Assembly (NCBI GenBank): GCA_015501585.1
Contig: JADNRY010000012.1
Coordinates: forward strand, 434,001 to 498,000
DNA length: 64,000 nucleotides
Origin: Rhodocollybia butyracea
Taxonomy: Eukaryota; Basidiomycota; Agaricomycetes; Agaricales; Omphalotaceae
Direction of reading: 5' to 3'
Under the pieces are notes generated by a model. The model saw only the letters and a program-made list of their open reading frames with translations. It was not told where the DNA came from and ran no database searches. Made by a program: the position numbers and the translations under genes. Positions 25,229-36,956 of this stretch are shown one piece after another; position 1 is the stretch's first letter; each line of letters starts with the position of its first letter.

Positions 25229-25532
25229 AGGTAAATCCAGGTGTGATTCAGTAAATGGATTCAGCTACTGGATCGCAACCTGAATTGCAGACAAAAGTGA
25301 ATTGCTTTTTGGGGGTAATTCACTATAATTCACCAGAATCGCCTTGGTGAAGTGCCTGCTGGAGGCGTTTCACCTCATAGTGAATCACATACCTGAATCA
25401 CTCGGTGAATTATAGGTATTTGATGGTCAGTCAAAGTTAAATCGTGATTCTGAAGCAATTCTGGTCCTCTGAATCACTCCTGAATTGCTTGGTGAATCCA
25501 ACACAATATAATTCTGAGAACTGACCATACCT
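25229..25532. mobile_element. Small non-autonomous TIR element, copy 2
   Basis: It is bounded by AGGT...ACCT ends and flanked by ATTT on both sides (25225-25228 and 25533-25536). The interior is homologous to the 23533-23823 element, in the same orientation. No coding capacity. Confidence 0.55.
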
Positions 25533-26271
25533 ATTTATCACCAGCAGGAGGATTAATTCTCTTGCAGATACTTATACTGGTTATGGATATGTCACTTCCA
25601 GCTGGATAAAGTACCCCCACTGGTCAAAGTCCTGATAAGTACTCTGCCTGATTTATTGCCTGATTTTCATGTCTCTCATTAGTAGAGCTTGGAAGTGGTT
25701 TCTGGTTATGGACTCCTTTAACATTCTTAGAGAGGCAGATCTAAACATTATTGAAAAAAAAGAAATTAAAGCATCAATTTCAGTGTGTATATTGAGAACA
25801 GACATAGAGGTGCACTGGGCACTGGGCAGTAGAAAGTAAGTAGTAGTGTAGTGGTAAGTAAGAGAAAGGGAAAGGACAAACAATGCTGAATGCTCAACGG
25901 CGACACTCTTATCTGGAAATGCGCCGTCATGGTCCGGAAATCAAGATGTGCCATAATGACGGCAAAAGCGGTGTTTGCACTCTGAGCCGCAGTGCGGCTG
26001 GAGAGCTTAGTAATAATGACAAATCAAATTAGATGCCAATACCATGATTTAAAGTATAGGAATATAGGATTGGCCCACAAGCAATTGTGAGCTTTAAATG
26101 ACTATAACTCTAAGCCATGTTTATGAACCTCCATAATCACATAATCTCCATTTTGATTATGGCATTTATGAGCGCTTACAGCGCTTATTGGCTATTTTTG
26201 GTTTTTCTGACAATTTATTTATTATTATTTTATTTATTTTATTTTATTTATTTTTTATTTAAATTTATTTA
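25533..26271. other. Non-coding, ending in an AT-rich tract
   Basis: No gene recognised. 26215-26270 is an almost pure A/T tract built from TTTAT steps. It ends at the TA target site of the next element. Confidence 0.45.
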
Positions 26272-26604
26272 CAGGACTTTCAGTAATTAATGGCATTCAT
26301 GTGAAAAAAATTGTTGATGAGAAAATATTATATCATTGCCTCATGCGCACTATGTGTGTTCTTGCCTTTTGACATCTAAGCCCTCAATGTGCTTCAACAT
26401 TTCAACATCTCTGTAAAGTCACATGACTTCTGGAAAGACAACCATTGCGCTCCAACTGGACCAAAAGGCCACAATATCAGGTCTGACCTGATATGCTTCC
26501 CAGACTATATAAGTGGTTCACTCTTGACAATCTCCAGCCTTTACTTTTCTCTGTTACTATGAAGAATATGATGATGTATCTTCAGAGCATCAGGAGAGTT
26601 TTCG

Positions 26605-29600
26605 ATGATGAACAGTTTTGAACAAGATGAGCTTGAAGCCAACAGTAATGTCTTTTTCCAAATCTCTACTATTTTACACTTACATCGAAGACACTAGCAC
26701 CTCAGCCTGACACACCAGTCAAAAAATCGAAAGGAAAAGCACATTGTCAACATGCTCCTATGCTCTTGACAGTTTTGAAGGTGATGGTCAGTTTTTCTTT
26801 GGTGCTTGTTATTTTGTATTTACATTGAGAGTAGATGAGCTTCAATACAATATACAGAAGCACAAGGAAAAATGTATTACAGATGCGCTTCCAGTTCCCT
26901 TGACAGTGATGACAATGAACCTCCTTCAAAAAAGGCAAAAAAACCAGAACCAGTCATTTTCCGAGTCATAGTTCTTGTTTCTAAAGAAGTGGTGGCATGT
27001 CCTGGTACCAGAAAGCCAGCATCATCCTCTAAATTCAATATTGCAAACTTCGTTCAGAAAAACCCCTTCAAGTTTGGTTCCACTGACAAATATAGCATGT
27101 TCCTTGGAGGCATTGCAAGTGTTATGGACTGTTCTGTCAAACTTCTCTGCCCAACAAAGCTTCAGTACAAGATGAAAACCCCAGCCACTTCACCCATCCT
27201 TGCAATGGGCTCTGAGATCGCTTTCAAAGGACTCACTGTGAGGTTGTGAGCAAAACTGTGGCCAAGCGAGATGTTTTTGTGCTGTCACCTCCACCAAAAC
27301 ACCCCAACCCCATTGATGAAGTGTGTTTTTCTTTTTTATGTCTATGTACTCAACTAATTGCTACTCAAGGATGTTGTTGAAAATATCCTGAGTCATACAA
27401 GGAATGATTTTGACTATGAAGAGCTTTTGCCAGAAGTGGCCTCCACCTCAATCACTGCTCAAAAGATGGTACATCACCAATCCAAGTATTTATTTTGGCT
27501 TGTTCACTGTAAATTATCTAGAAATTCAATGAAGTCGTTGGTCCTCAGCGTGATGTCCTTGAAAATAAATACAAGATCAACAATTATCCTGATTTATTTC
27601 CAAACAAGCGCATGTTCAAGGGTCCGTGTGGTGGCTTCTGGGAGCTAGACTCACTTGCTATTGGGAACTGGGCCTCACACATGGTGTGTTTTGTTTTGCC
27701 TTCTCCAGTTTTGTCTAACATATCCAGAGTCAAGGAAATGCAACACTTAGCAAGCCACCACTCACCCCATTCTTTGATTACAACCGCTGCAAACTCCCAC
27801 CAACAACAACATCTTGTCTGCCTCAAGGTGAATCTATTGCTGCACCTATGTGTACACCCATTACTGCGCCTATGCAAGCACCTGCCGCTAATTGGCTTGG
27901 TTCGTACTGGGGTGTGAAAGGTGCTATAAAACAACCTATCAAATAAAATACTGCGCCTAACCAGACTATCAACTTGTTTAAAGGGAGCGAGGCTGGGTTG
28001 TCAAAGATTCCCCACAGAATAGTATAAGATTGAATATAAGCTAGAACACGCTCCAGTGTCGAAACAATGAACTAGCGAAGTGGTGACAAAATCTAAGATG
28101 TTCATAGAACTGAACTAGCGAAGACTATTGTCGAGTGCGTGTGTGTATAACCGAACCAACAAAACAAAACTGATTACAACAAAGTCAAAACACTCCTAGG
28201 CAAACTCTGGCTCTAGCTAGCGAAGTAACAACGAGGTTTGAAACACTCCTGGGCAAACTCTGGCTCCAGCTAGTGTAACACCGTAACGTCCCTGAGCAAA
28301 CTCTGGGTCAAGCTACAAAACTGTAAGTGATACCAAATCACTAGGAACTTGCACCACAATCTTAGTGGCTTGCTAAACTTTCATTAAAAAGCTAGCTAAG
28401 GAACCCTCACTCTGGAGCCGAGTAATTCCTTACTAGATATTGTCCCTCTAAGGAAATACCTAGATTCACACTTAAGACCAATTAAATCTCAAATGGGCAC
28501 AAAAGCTGTTATGAAGTATATTACACACAACTTCCGACTATGTTAGAGTGACAGCTACGTGACCATGCAAGCCCTCACTGGTCTACTCTAAACACTAGCG
28601 TAAGATATAATATAATAAACTTCAATGATGAATACAAGTAACTGAACCAGCCTGATGAAGATCACTAAGGACTTCAAGAATGGGGTTGCCCAGGCCTATT
28701 ATATGGGAACAGGTAAACTTCGGCAGTGAAGAGACTCTTAACTTCGTCACAATGGGTGGTTATGAGAGGTGGCAAGATAACTTGTTTTTATTGGATAAAC
28801 ACATCGGGCTTATATACTGGATTTATTCTAGTTTTATACAAAAAGAGATGAAACAGAGATGGAAGGAATAGAAAAATAAGGAAAGTGGGGAAATTTAGCT
28901 AGGAAAGGAAACTCCCGCCTGGATTTAATATTACAACCTCGAGAAATCTGCCAAAATGTGTATATGGTCCGGAATTGGGTATGAAAATAAAAAAAATATT
29001 AAAATGGTTAAGATATTCTGGTCCTAGAGATCTGGTTCCACATCAGACCATCTGCTCCACTGGAGGTACTATGTTTCATGCCCAAGGGCTGTTCACCTAG
29101 GCTCTCCGATGTAGTTTTGGACACTTCAAGTTTCCCCTTCCAGTCCCGTATCGTAATAACATGTTTGGACATTGAGCCTTTTCACTAGCTGTACAAAGAT
29201 ACCCAGAATGCCCAGGACATATACATTGGTACAAGTCACAAAGCGCGCGCAAGTGCCTTCCACATGCTTGGCGGTAAGTGCCCTACTACCCAGTTCCTCG
29301 AATTAACATATTAGGGTTTCACTAGTCAATAGTCGGCTGATATCATATATCAAATTTGCTTCAACTAGATCTCTGCCGCAGGTCCCTCTTTTGTTCTGAC
29401 CAGCCGAATCGTTACAACTGAGATCCACCGGTCTGTAAGGCAATCCTAGATCTGTTCTCCAGCATTCGTCTTTCTGCTAGCCAAGTACGAGGCTTGCTCC
29501 CTCTAAGTCCTTCCCTTAGTAACGCGTCTGCTAGCACTCATCCCACTTTGAGACATCCTTATATGCAGTCATAAGCAATTGGGTGGGTAGAAACTAGACT

Positions 29601-30299
29601 GACAATCTAGTGCTAATGTCTCTGGGCACCTCAAGTATACTTCGCTAGCTTAGTATCAGGCTGCACTTGTAGGCACACCATCACGGCTAACTGAGTCTTA
29701 TCATTGAGATACTAAGCATCGGCTACAGCTATCACGTTTGGGCTCCACATAACTCTCTTATTGTACGTGTAGATCACATACTGTGTCAAAATATATGGCT
29801 ACAAGCCTAGGCACAAAATCTGCATATTACCGCTGCACCATCTCTAATGGAATTTCTTGTTGCTCAGTTGATGCAAGGTCAGCAAGCAATGCAGCACATG
29901 CAGATGCAACAGATGCAGTTCATGATGTATGGAGCATCTCCACTGGTGTTTCATCATCCTCTTCTATCTTATCCTCCACCTCATCCTGGCCCAGTTGGTC
30001 TTGTGTGGTACAGGTTGGCATCAGCAACTGCCCCGCAATCTGCACCACCTTCGCCATCAAAGCTCATTATTCCCAATACATTTTTGGATGAATTTGGTCT
30101 TCGCTCTGGTCTATCACCACAAAATATTGCCTGACTTACCCAGTTGGGCTATATGCCAGGCTCATTGCATATCACCAAGATTCAAGAAAAGCATTGGGGC
30201 TCTGAAGGTGTCAAGTTCTTGGTTATCAGCTGGATGAACGTACTTGAAGCCCATAAGAAGTACCTCTGTGACATGAGGAATGGTTTATGGGCTGAGTAG
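26605..30299 (+). pseudogene. Second gene of the mariner-like element, unknown function, interrupted
   Basis: Exon-like pieces can be followed in order. They are MMNSFEQDELEANS (26605), DTPVKKSKGKAHCQHAP, SDDNEPPSKKAKKPEPVIF (about 26900), KFNIANFVQKNPFKFGSTD, then DVVENILSHTRNDFDYEELL (27367). Next come NKYKINNYPDLFPNKRMFK then GPCGGFWELDSLAIGNW (to about 27680) and APMQAPAANWLGSYWG (about 27900). After the LTR-like insertion the gene resumes with MEFLVAQLMQGQQAMQHMQM (29847), a Pro-rich linker and FLDEFGLRSGLSP, a stop, and then LTQLGYMPGSLH and WMNVLEAHKKYLCDM. The last two motifs resemble a module I associate with hypothetical proteins near agaric transposons. Apart from a basic KKAKKP stretch no domain is recognised. 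Function unknown. Confidence 0.5.
27914..29815 (-). mobile_element. LTR-like repeat, copy A (inverted), inside the second gene
   Basis: This is the diverged reverse complement of the repeat found twice at 30544-34440, plus part of the 280-bp unit at 34441-34720. Matching landmarks are AAGAGAGTTAT..GAGCCC, CTAGATTGTCA.TCTAG, CTCCAGAGTGAGGGTTCCTT and GGTTGTTTTATAGCACCTTT. No ORF with a domain. The length (1.9 kb) and TATA-like motifs in the related copies fit a long solo LTR. The exact ends and the target duplication could not be fixed. Confidence 0.6.
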
Positions 30300-30543
30300 A
30301 TTTTTTGTTTGCATGCTACCACTGCGTTGTTTCATCTTGTATCTGTTTCGTGTTCTGTCCTGCATTCTGTCTAATGTTTCATATTGCATTCCATCTTGCT
30401 TACATTCCAGCTCACATTCTGTCTTGTATTCCAGCTTTCATCTCACTCCATTCTTATGTTCCATCTCATACTCCATTCTCGCATTCTGTCTTGTACTCTA
30501 TTTTTGCATTCTGTGTCATACTCCATCTTGTACTTTGTCCTGG
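30300..30543 (+). repeat. Degenerate ATTCCATCTTG-type repeat
   Basis: The stretch consists of imperfect repeats of CATTCTGTCTTGTA/CATTCCATCTTG. Similar sequence (GTTCCATTCCATATTG) resumes at 35001, just beyond the LTR-like block. This suggests the block inserted into this simple repeat. Confidence 0.6.
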
Positions 30544-32441
30544 TATTAGGCCTAAGGCATGTAACTGTACATTTTGACATTTTGTACATGTTATACAATG
30601 CAATACTAAGAGAGTTATACAGAGCCCGAGTGTGATAGCTGTTGCCGAGGCAAAGAACTTAACAATAATACTCAGCGAGCCGTGAAGGTACGCCCACAAG
30701 CATAGCCTAGAGCCAAGCTAGTGAGGATACCTGGGCTGCCCAGAGATGTAATGCTAGATTGTCAATCTAGTTATACCCAAGAGTGTATACTCTCTAAACT
30801 ACAGGACATCTTGAAGCGGGATAAGTACTAAGTCAAAGTGTTACTCAAGGGAAGGAATTATGAGGGAAGGCATCCCTCGCACTAAGACCCCCAACAAGCT
30901 ATGTTAAGATGTGGACTTTACAGTCTGTAACATTGGACCAGAACAATCCCGAGGAAACCCTAGAGGTCTACTCATGGCACCGGTCGTAACCATGAAAGCG
31001 GTAGAAACAGGCTTAGTGATTCCACGGAAAGCTACACACTGGGATAGCCTTGGCAAATCAAAACATTTGATCTTAGAAATCATACACGGGAGGTCTTATC
31101 CGTTAAAGCCGACTATCGGGAATCACTTGTACATACTCAGCACAGTTGCTTGAGACTATCATAAGTGGTGTCGTTGGAAAGCTAGACAACAGGCCTTCTC
31201 GAGAGAATGTTAAATACACTGAGGATGGGCAGAACTATCTGAGGAGTAGAATGAAACTCACCCAAGGGAAACCAGGTGGCAAGTGAACATGCAGTGTAAA
31301 GGTACTCCTGACCCTGGAGAATTGTGGAGTAATCAGAGAAACCTTGCTCAGATAAAAACACTTTAAAACTATGTTAATCCTCACAAAATCATATTTTACC
31401 TCTGATATATATCCAAGAATGGACTATTTCTTTATTGTGTGTACCATATATAGGCTGGAGTTTCCTTTCCAAGCCAGATTCGTCTGTTCCACTCTCTTTC
31501 CATCTCTCTGTTCCACTCTCTCTCCATATCTGTTTCATCTATTTTTCATATTAAACTCTCTCTACTCAGTATATAAGCCAGACATATTTATTCAATAAGA
31601 CAAGTTTCTTGCCCTCAACTTGACTGCTAAGACCAGTGCTCCGTAGAACATTCCCTCAGGACTAGTAGTGTGACACCTTCTGACTTGGTTATCTTTAGAA
31701 AGTAATAAACTTCACAAAGTTAATTGCCACCTCCCCTGTACGAGATTGGTTGTGTTCCTTCACCTCAGAGGATTTTTCCCTCCATTTGTATGTTAGGAAG
31801 TGAGCTCCGTAGAACATCCTCAGGACTAGTAGCGTGACACTTCTCTACTTGATTACGAGTCAGTTGTTAGTTTCTTCACCTAGTAAGTAGCTGGTCACCT
31901 CTCTATGTGTTCCCGCAGAGAAGTGTTAGTTGCTTCACAAAGTTGTTAGCCAGTCTCGATGCTTTACTGTGGAGTGACTGATAGTTTCTTCAAGGAGTTT
32001 GATTTACTGTCATATTACTTGCTCGGCGGAATTTGGCCTGTAATAGAATTTCACAAACTTCCTTTGGCCCACTTGAGAATCTGATCAAGTCTTGAGCGTG
32101 TGAGTTCCCTCAAACTCCAGATCAACCTTAAATCTAGTTGCTTCTTTAGAGGGGACGGTTTCTAGTAAGGAATTATTCAGCTCCAGAGTGAGGGTTCCTT
32201 AGTCGACTTCCTTGTGAAGTTAGGCGAGCCACTAAGGTTGTGGTATGAGTTCCTAGTGATTAAGTTCACTCACAATATTGTAGCTTGGCCCAGAGTTTGG
32301 TCAAGGACTTTACGGTGTCACAGCAGCTGGTGCCGGAGTTTGCCTAGGAGAATCTTAGTTTTGTTGTATTGGTTTTGGTTTTGATTATTTGGTTTTGGAC
32401 ACATACACATTATTGGTTTTGGTTTGGTTATATTGATTCGG
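30544..32441 (+). mobile_element. LTR-like repeat, copy B
   Basis: It begins TATTAGGCCTAAGGCATGTA and ends GGTTATATTGATTCGG. It is followed without a gap by a second copy. CTCAGTATATAAGCCAGA at about 31565 looks like a TATA-type core promoter, as in the U3 part of an LTR. No coding sequence is recognised. Confidence 0.65.
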
Positions 32442-34440
32442 TATTAGGCCTAAAATCAGCCTAAGGCGTGTAACCGTACATTTTGACACTTTGTACGTGT
32501 TATACAATGCAATAAGAGAGTTATACGGAGCCCGAGCATGATAGCTGTTGCCGAGGCAAAGAACTTAACAATAATACTCAGCGAGCCATGAAGGTACGCC
32601 CACAAGCGTAGCCTAGAGCCAAGCTAGTGAGGATACCTGGGCTGCCCGGAGATGTAACGCTAGATCGTCAATCTAGTTATACCCAAGAGTGCATACTCTC
32701 TAAACTACAGGACATCTTGAAGCGGGATAAGTACTAAAGCCAACGCGTTACTCGAGGGAAGGAATTATGAGGGAAGGCATCCCTTGCACTAAGACCCCCA
32801 ACAAGCTATGTTAAGATGTGGACTTTACAGTCTGTAACAATGGACCAGAATGGTCCCGAGGGAAACCGTAGAGGTCTATTCGCGGCACCGGTTGTAACCA
32901 TGAGGACAGTAGAAACATGCTTAGCAGTCCTACGGAAAGCTACGCACCAGGATAGCCTTGGCAAATCGAAACATTTGATCTTAGAAATCATACACAGAAG
33001 GTCTTATCCGTTAAAGCCGAATATCGGGAATCACTTGTACATACTCAGCGCAGTTGCTCGAGCTTATCATAAGTGGTGTCGTTGGAAAGCTAGATAACAG
33101 GCCTTCTCGAGAGAATGTTAATCACACTCAGGATGGACAGAACTATCCGAGGAATAGAATGAAACTCACCCAAGGGAAACTGGGCGGCGAGTGATCATGA
33201 AGCATAAAGATACTCCTGACCCCGGAGAATTGTGGAGTAATCAGAGAAACCTCGCTCGGATCAAAACACTCTAAAACTATGTTAATCCTCACGAAATCAT
33301 ATTTTACCTCTGATATATACCCAAGAATGGACTATTTCTTTATCGTGTGTACCATATATAGGCTGGAGTTTCCTTTCCGAGCCAGATTCCTCTGTTCCAC
33401 TCTCTTTCCGTCTCTCTCCGTATCTGTTTCATCTATTTTTCGTATTAAACTCTCTCTACTCAGTATATAAGCCAGATATATTTATTCAATAAGACAAGTT
33501 ACTTGCCACCTCCCCTGTACGAGATTGGTTGTGTTCCTTCACCTCAAAGTTTCTTGCCCTTGACTTGACTGCTAAGACCAGTGCTCCGTAGAACGTCCCC
33601 TCGGGACTAGTAGCGTGACGCCTCCTGACTTGGTTATCTTTAGAAAGTAATAAACTTCACAAAGTTACTTGCCACCTCCCCTGTACGAGATTGGTTGTGT
33701 TCCTTCACCTCAGAGGATCTTTCCCTCAATTTGTATGTTAGGAAGTGAGCTCCGTAGAACGTCCTCAGGACTAGTAGCGTGACGCTTCTCTACTTAACTA
33801 CGAGTTGGTTGTTAGTTTCTTCACCTAGTAAGTAGCTGGTCACCTCTCTATGTGTTCCCGCGGAGAAGTGTTAGTTGCTTCACAAAGTTGTTAGCCAGTC
33901 TCGACGCTTTACCACGGAGTGACTGATAGTTTCTTCAAGGAGTTTGATTTACTGTCATATTACTTGCTCAGCGGAATTTGGCCTGTAATAGAATTTCACA
34001 AACTTCCTTTGGCCCACTTGAGAATCTGATCGAGTCTTGAGCGTGTGAGTTCCCTTGAACTCCAGATCAACCTTAAATCTAGTTGCTTCCTTAGAGGGGA
34101 TGGTTTCTAGTAAGGAATTATTCGGCTCCAGAGTGAGGGTTCCTTAGTCGACTTCCCTGTGAAGTTAGGCGAGCCACTAAGATTGTGGTACGAGTTCCTA
34201 GTGATTAAGTTCACTCACAATATCGTAGCTTGGCCCAGAGTTTGGTCAAGGACTTTACGGCGTCACAGCAGCTAGTGCCAGAGTTTGCCTAGGGTTGTTG
34301 ACAAACCTCGAGATTACTATTCTAGCTAGAGCCAGAGTTTGCCTAGGAGAATCTTAGTTTCGTTGTATTGGTTTTGGTTTTGATTATTTGGTTTTGGACA
34401 CATACGCATTATTGGTTTTGGTTTGGTTATATTGATTCGG
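32442..34440 (+). mobile_element. LTR-like repeat, copy C, directly tandem to copy B
   Basis: It is about 95% identical to copy B by eye, with scattered C/T and G/A differences. It carries an extra roughly 100-bp internal duplication around 33500-33720 containing GCCACCTCCCCTGTACGAGA twice. It has the same TATA-like motif and the same end GATTCGG. The direct abutment of two full copies suggests unequal recombination or a tandem LTR. Confidence 0.65.
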
Positions 34441-35000
34441 ACATCCCGACATTCCCTCGTACATATGTACACCCAGCTGGGCTTCCCTCGACTCAGTTCT
34501 AAGAGTTGTCCAAGCTTAGTTACCCATGTTAACGCAACGGTCTTGAACCTGGAGCAACCACGTGCATACCTCCGATACTATGAAACTTTCCCTTGGGGAA
34601 TCTCTGACAACCCGCCCTCGCTCCCTTACATATCGATAGTCTGGTTAGGTGCGGTAGTGTTTTTGTTAGGTTGTTTTATAGCACCTTTCACACACCTACA
34701 CGTAAATACCCAAATATCGGACATCCCAATGTTCCCTTGTACATATGTACACCCAACTAGGCTTCCCTCGACTCAGTTCTAAGAGTTGTCCAAGCTTAGT
34801 TACCCATGTTAACGCAATGGTCTTGAACCTGGAGCAACCGCATGCATATCTCCAATACTATCAAACTTTCCCTCAGGGAATCTCTGACAACCCACCCTCG
34901 CTCCCTTACATATTGATAGTCTGGTTAGGCATGGTAGTGTTTTTGTTAGGTTGTTTTATAGCACTTTTCACACACCTACACGTAAATACCCAAATATCGG
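34441..35000 (+). repeat. Two tandem 280-bp units
   Basis: Units 34441-34720 and 34721-35000 both start ACATCCC and end CAAATATCGG, and differ at about 20 positions. Sequence from this unit is also present at the matching end of copy A. It therefore looks like the distal segment of the same LTR-like repeat, duplicated here on its own. The long open frames across it (119 and 160 codons) reflect the duplication and are not a gene. Confidence 0.8.
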
Positions 35001-35143
35001 GTTCATGTTCCATTCCATATTGTTCACTGTCCATGCGATCTGTTCTATTGTTTCCGTTTGCCATCACTGTTGTTACATTTCAACTTTGTGTACACTGCTA
35101 TAATCATACAGTCATTATTGTTATGCTCAATTATTATATTCTG

Positions 35144-36330
35144 TTATCCCAAGTCCTTGAATACATATCCTGCATGTACAAACCATCCATATGCCATTTC
35201 TGCAGTGATGCAACCACAAGAGTCTAGTAAGATCTGAATAGGGTCATTGTCTGCACAAATAGCAACTGCATGGCAACGTAAATAAGCTTTCCATGTACTG
35301 AAAGACTCCTCGATTGGATTCAGGTCAGGCAAATATGGTGGAAGAACAGCAACATAACACCTTGGAATGTCAGCAAATATCTGAACAAATATGTGAGCAA
35401 CATACCTTGTTCATTACACATATCAAGGAGCATGTCATTGTGATGGATCCTGCAGTTATCCATTACCAACACACTATGCATATCTGGGTAACAATTCATT
35501 TGCGGCAACTACAGAATCAAAATTGAACTTCAAAGAAGAAAAAATTTGATACAACACGCACAACATCCTCAATGATAAAGTCAAAGAACTGAAAGCTGTC
35601 ACAAGTCCCAGGAATGACCTGTGTTGTGACATAGCCTTTTGTTGAGATTCCTGCAATCAGCATGTATCTTTCTCCACATACAAACATATCTGAATAAGCT
35701 ATGTCTTGGCCTTTGAATCCTCAACCGTAACAGCATTGAAGGGTCCTTTCATCCTTACTCGACTCATTGACAGTGATGAATTCACTTGCTAAAGCATTGA
35801 GTGAGCCAGACAAATTATGGTTACAGTCACCGCAAATGGATGTACCAGTACCAGAAAATTTTTCAGGGTTCTGGATGCCAGCCTGCCATTCAGCCCTCAA
35901 CCTTTCATCTCTTTCAATAGCTATTCTTTTCAACATGCACTTTGTGAGCCCTGCACATTCCATGCCACACGAATTGGGATATAGAAGTCATGTTCCACCG
36001 CAAGAAACCACTGAAGTTCCTCAAGATAGGTATCTGGATTCCTTCAGAAAACATTGTGAATGATCTGCATTATCACAAGGCCGACAGATCGCCGGCGTCC
36101 ACACAAAGATGTCAGCCGTGGCTTAGTCGATCTGAATGTATCTAGAAGTGCATGCCAGTGATAAAGGCTCTGATGGGAGACATGTAAAATGGAGATAATG
36201 TCGTTGAGATCCCATCCCACTTCTGAGTGCAATATCTTTCAATTTGGAGGGAATATGGCAATTTCCCATTGAGAATGGTCAATGAAGCAAAGAAACAGCT
36301 GTAGATTGAACATCTTAAAGGTAGCCTCAA
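35144..36330 (-). pseudogene. Tc1/mariner-type (DDE_3) transposase relic
   Basis: Read from 36330 downward. An HTH-like start (WDLNDIISILHVSHQSLYHW) is followed by RLRAEWQAGIQNPEKF and ITVNESSKDERTLQCCYG (first Asp position changed to Asn). Next come MLIAGISTKGYVTTQVIPGT in another frame and SVLVMDNCRIHHNDMLLDMC (second Asp). The end is MPDLNPIEESFSTWKAYLRC (Glu of the catalytic triad). Several frame changes and stops are present, so no active enzyme is made. The order and motifs are those of fungal DDE_3 mariner transposases. Confidence 0.8.
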
Positions 36331-36579
36331 AAATTTCTCACATAATTTTTTTCACACGAATGCCATTAATTACTGAAAGTCCTGTAAATTCATTTTTGAA
36401 GCCTGAGAGAATAATGTTCCTATGTGAAATGTAAATGATATTCACTGTGTTCCACAGGAATAGTGCTCTTATAAACCAAAGACGCGACTAGACATGGTCG
36501 CAAGTAAAGTGAAGACTTTATCAACTTAGGCATGTAGGTATGTTCATTTACACAGTGAATAACAATGAAGAATACCATA

Positions 36580-36956
36580 CCCAATTTGTCTTATCCACAA
36601 CTTATCCAAAAATATAGTGAACCATAATGAAACAAATGAATTATGGATGCACCGTCACAGTAATAGTGAACTGTATCTGAGTGTGCATGAATAGCTTTAT
36701 GCATCCCACACACACAACCAGTGGCAAAACCGGTGCACCAACAGGCCTTTATGCATATTAGTGGAAAGAAAGTTCCATGCAAACATCATCCAAGTCACTG
36801 TCCCCCTCAGAACTACGGTCACTGGTATTGAGACCAAATCTGAATCGCATTGTGAATAATGCTGTGGTAACTGCAGTCCAAAAAGAAAATTTATTTGAGT
36901 ACACTGAGTGAGATACAGAACAAGGATATTCTGAATAACAATGCTTTATACCATGC
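36580..36956 (-). mobile_element. LINE 3'-end fragment, inverted
   Basis: The minus strand reads FWTAVTTALFTMRF, then SSEGDSDLDDVCMEL and CWCTGFATGCVCGMHK. These match the end of the plus-strand LINE next to it (FSWTVVAAAAAKFIHDAIQM, SEGEDSDSDN, CWCAGFTTGCMG). It is a 5'-truncated copy head-to-head with that LINE. Confidence 0.65.

Larger units (their letters stand above)
26272..36384. mobile_element. Tc1/mariner-like transposon with two convergent genes, split by LTR insertions
   Basis: The left end (from 26272) reads CAGGACTTTCAGTAATTAAT followed by GGCATTCATGTGAAAAAAATT. The right end is its reverse complement ending at 36384, with one difference in about 41 bp. TA flanks both ends (26270-26271 and 36385-36386), the Tc1/mariner target site. 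A minus-strand mariner-type transposase relic lies at the right. A plus-strand second gene starts near the left. The LTR-like blocks at 27914-29815 and 30544-35000 interrupt the interior. Without them the element would be about 3.8 kb. Confidence 0.75.

Noticed and set aside
34423..35227. Two related ORFs of 119 and 160 codons
   Set aside because: They arise from the duplicated 280-bp repeat unit and share its sequence. No gene.
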